A stretch of DNA of 64,000 nucleotides, taken from assembly GCA_018136815.1 (NCBI GenBank), contig CM030933.1:6946676-7010675 (forward strand), in the 5' to 3' direction. Positions 63,884 to 64,000 of this stretch are shown here, piece by piece (the stretch's first letter is position 1; each line of letters opens with the position of its first letter). The notes below the pieces were generated by a model. That model was not told where the DNA came from. It ran no database searches and saw nothing but the letters and a program-made list of their open reading frames with translations. The position numbers and the translations under genes are program-made. This stretch comes from Isochrysis galbana (taxonomy: Eukaryota; Haptophyta; Isochrysidales; Isochrysidaceae).

Positions 63884-64000
63884 CCTACTTTTATAAGTGG
63901 GGGTCAATGGGGGCCTCGCGCCCCCCTCTCTCCATCGCGGACACCCCCCGGGGTGGGCCCGTACAATCAACCCCAGCCCCTGCCCTTTGGCAGGGGCTGG
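63884..64000 (+). repeat. family E repeat, start of copy (runs off right edge)
   Basis: Starts CAACCTACTTTTATAAGTGG, then GGGGGCCTCGCGCCCCCC, TCCATCGCGGACACCCC, GGGTGGGCCCGTACAATC, CAACCCCAGCCCCTGCCC. Continues beyond the window. Confidence 0.7.

Noticed and set aside
1..64000. CRISPR arrays, bacterial operons, riboswitches
   Set aside because: No regularly spaced short repeats with unique spacers, and introns show that the DNA is eukaryotic.

Overview
This is nuclear DNA from a eukaryotic, photosynthetic protist, most likely an alga with a secondary (red-lineage) plastid. A haptophyte is my best guess and a photosynthetic stramenopile the main alternative. The evidence is: genes split by short GT-AG introns (17 reconstructed, 53-174 nt); GC-rich coding regions; several proteins with an N-terminal signal peptide followed by a transit-like stretch (the MFS carrier at 7564, the carotenoid isomerase at 53783, the membrane protein at 41271, the partial gene at the left edge); and eukaryote-only proteins (MON1, eIF2D, an RBM28/Nop4-type nucleolar protein). 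There is no operon structure, rRNA or CRISPR.

Layout: a partial secreted or plastid protein (1-729, -); a complete small hAT-type element (1408-2383); a stretch of old retroelement debris (3.6-6.2 kb); a plastid PHT4-type transporter (7564-9352, +); repeats; a tryptophan-arginine repeat protein (12442-13641, -); a repeat-rich zone containing a 921-bp terminal-inverted-repeat element (15422-16342) and a Ty3/gypsy reverse-transcriptase fragment (17144-17630, -); a HEAT-like protein (17883-20585, +); eIF2D with an unusual SAM-like insertion (22960-25158, -); a small membrane protein (26527-27337, -); MON1 (29834-31254, -); a four-helix-type membrane protein with a duplicated WDL motif (31881-33049, -), divergent from a YqaJ-type nuclease (33758-35464, +); a HAD phosphatase-like gene (35867-36558, +); more repeats; a plastid single-span protein (40050-41271, -); an orphan protein (44518-46316, +); an RBM28-like protein (48145-50703, -); relics of a Harbinger-type transposase, a tRNA-derived element and a copia gag (51.0-53.1 kb); a CRTISO-family enzyme (53783-56015, +); an FKBP (58993-59424, +); and finally repeat and retroelement debris to the right end.

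More than half of the window is non-genic and is built from a few interspersed repeat families. The best defined (called family A here) starts with a short AT-rich hairpin, then a G-run/C-run hairpin, and ends with a common ATTAAAAGGTTT-type tail. Two full copies (10707-11467 and 47004-47750) are each flanked by perfect 16-18 bp direct repeats, as expected for retroposition. Other families (E, F) share the hairpin design but have other bodies, and two copies are head-to-head inverted dimers. The genes are mostly unrelated housekeeping or plastid genes; I see no gene cluster acting in one pathway. The most unusual observations are the hairpin-capped retroposon families, the two DNA transposons with intact target duplications, the eIF2D with a tandem SAM-like insertion, and the WR-box repeat protein.
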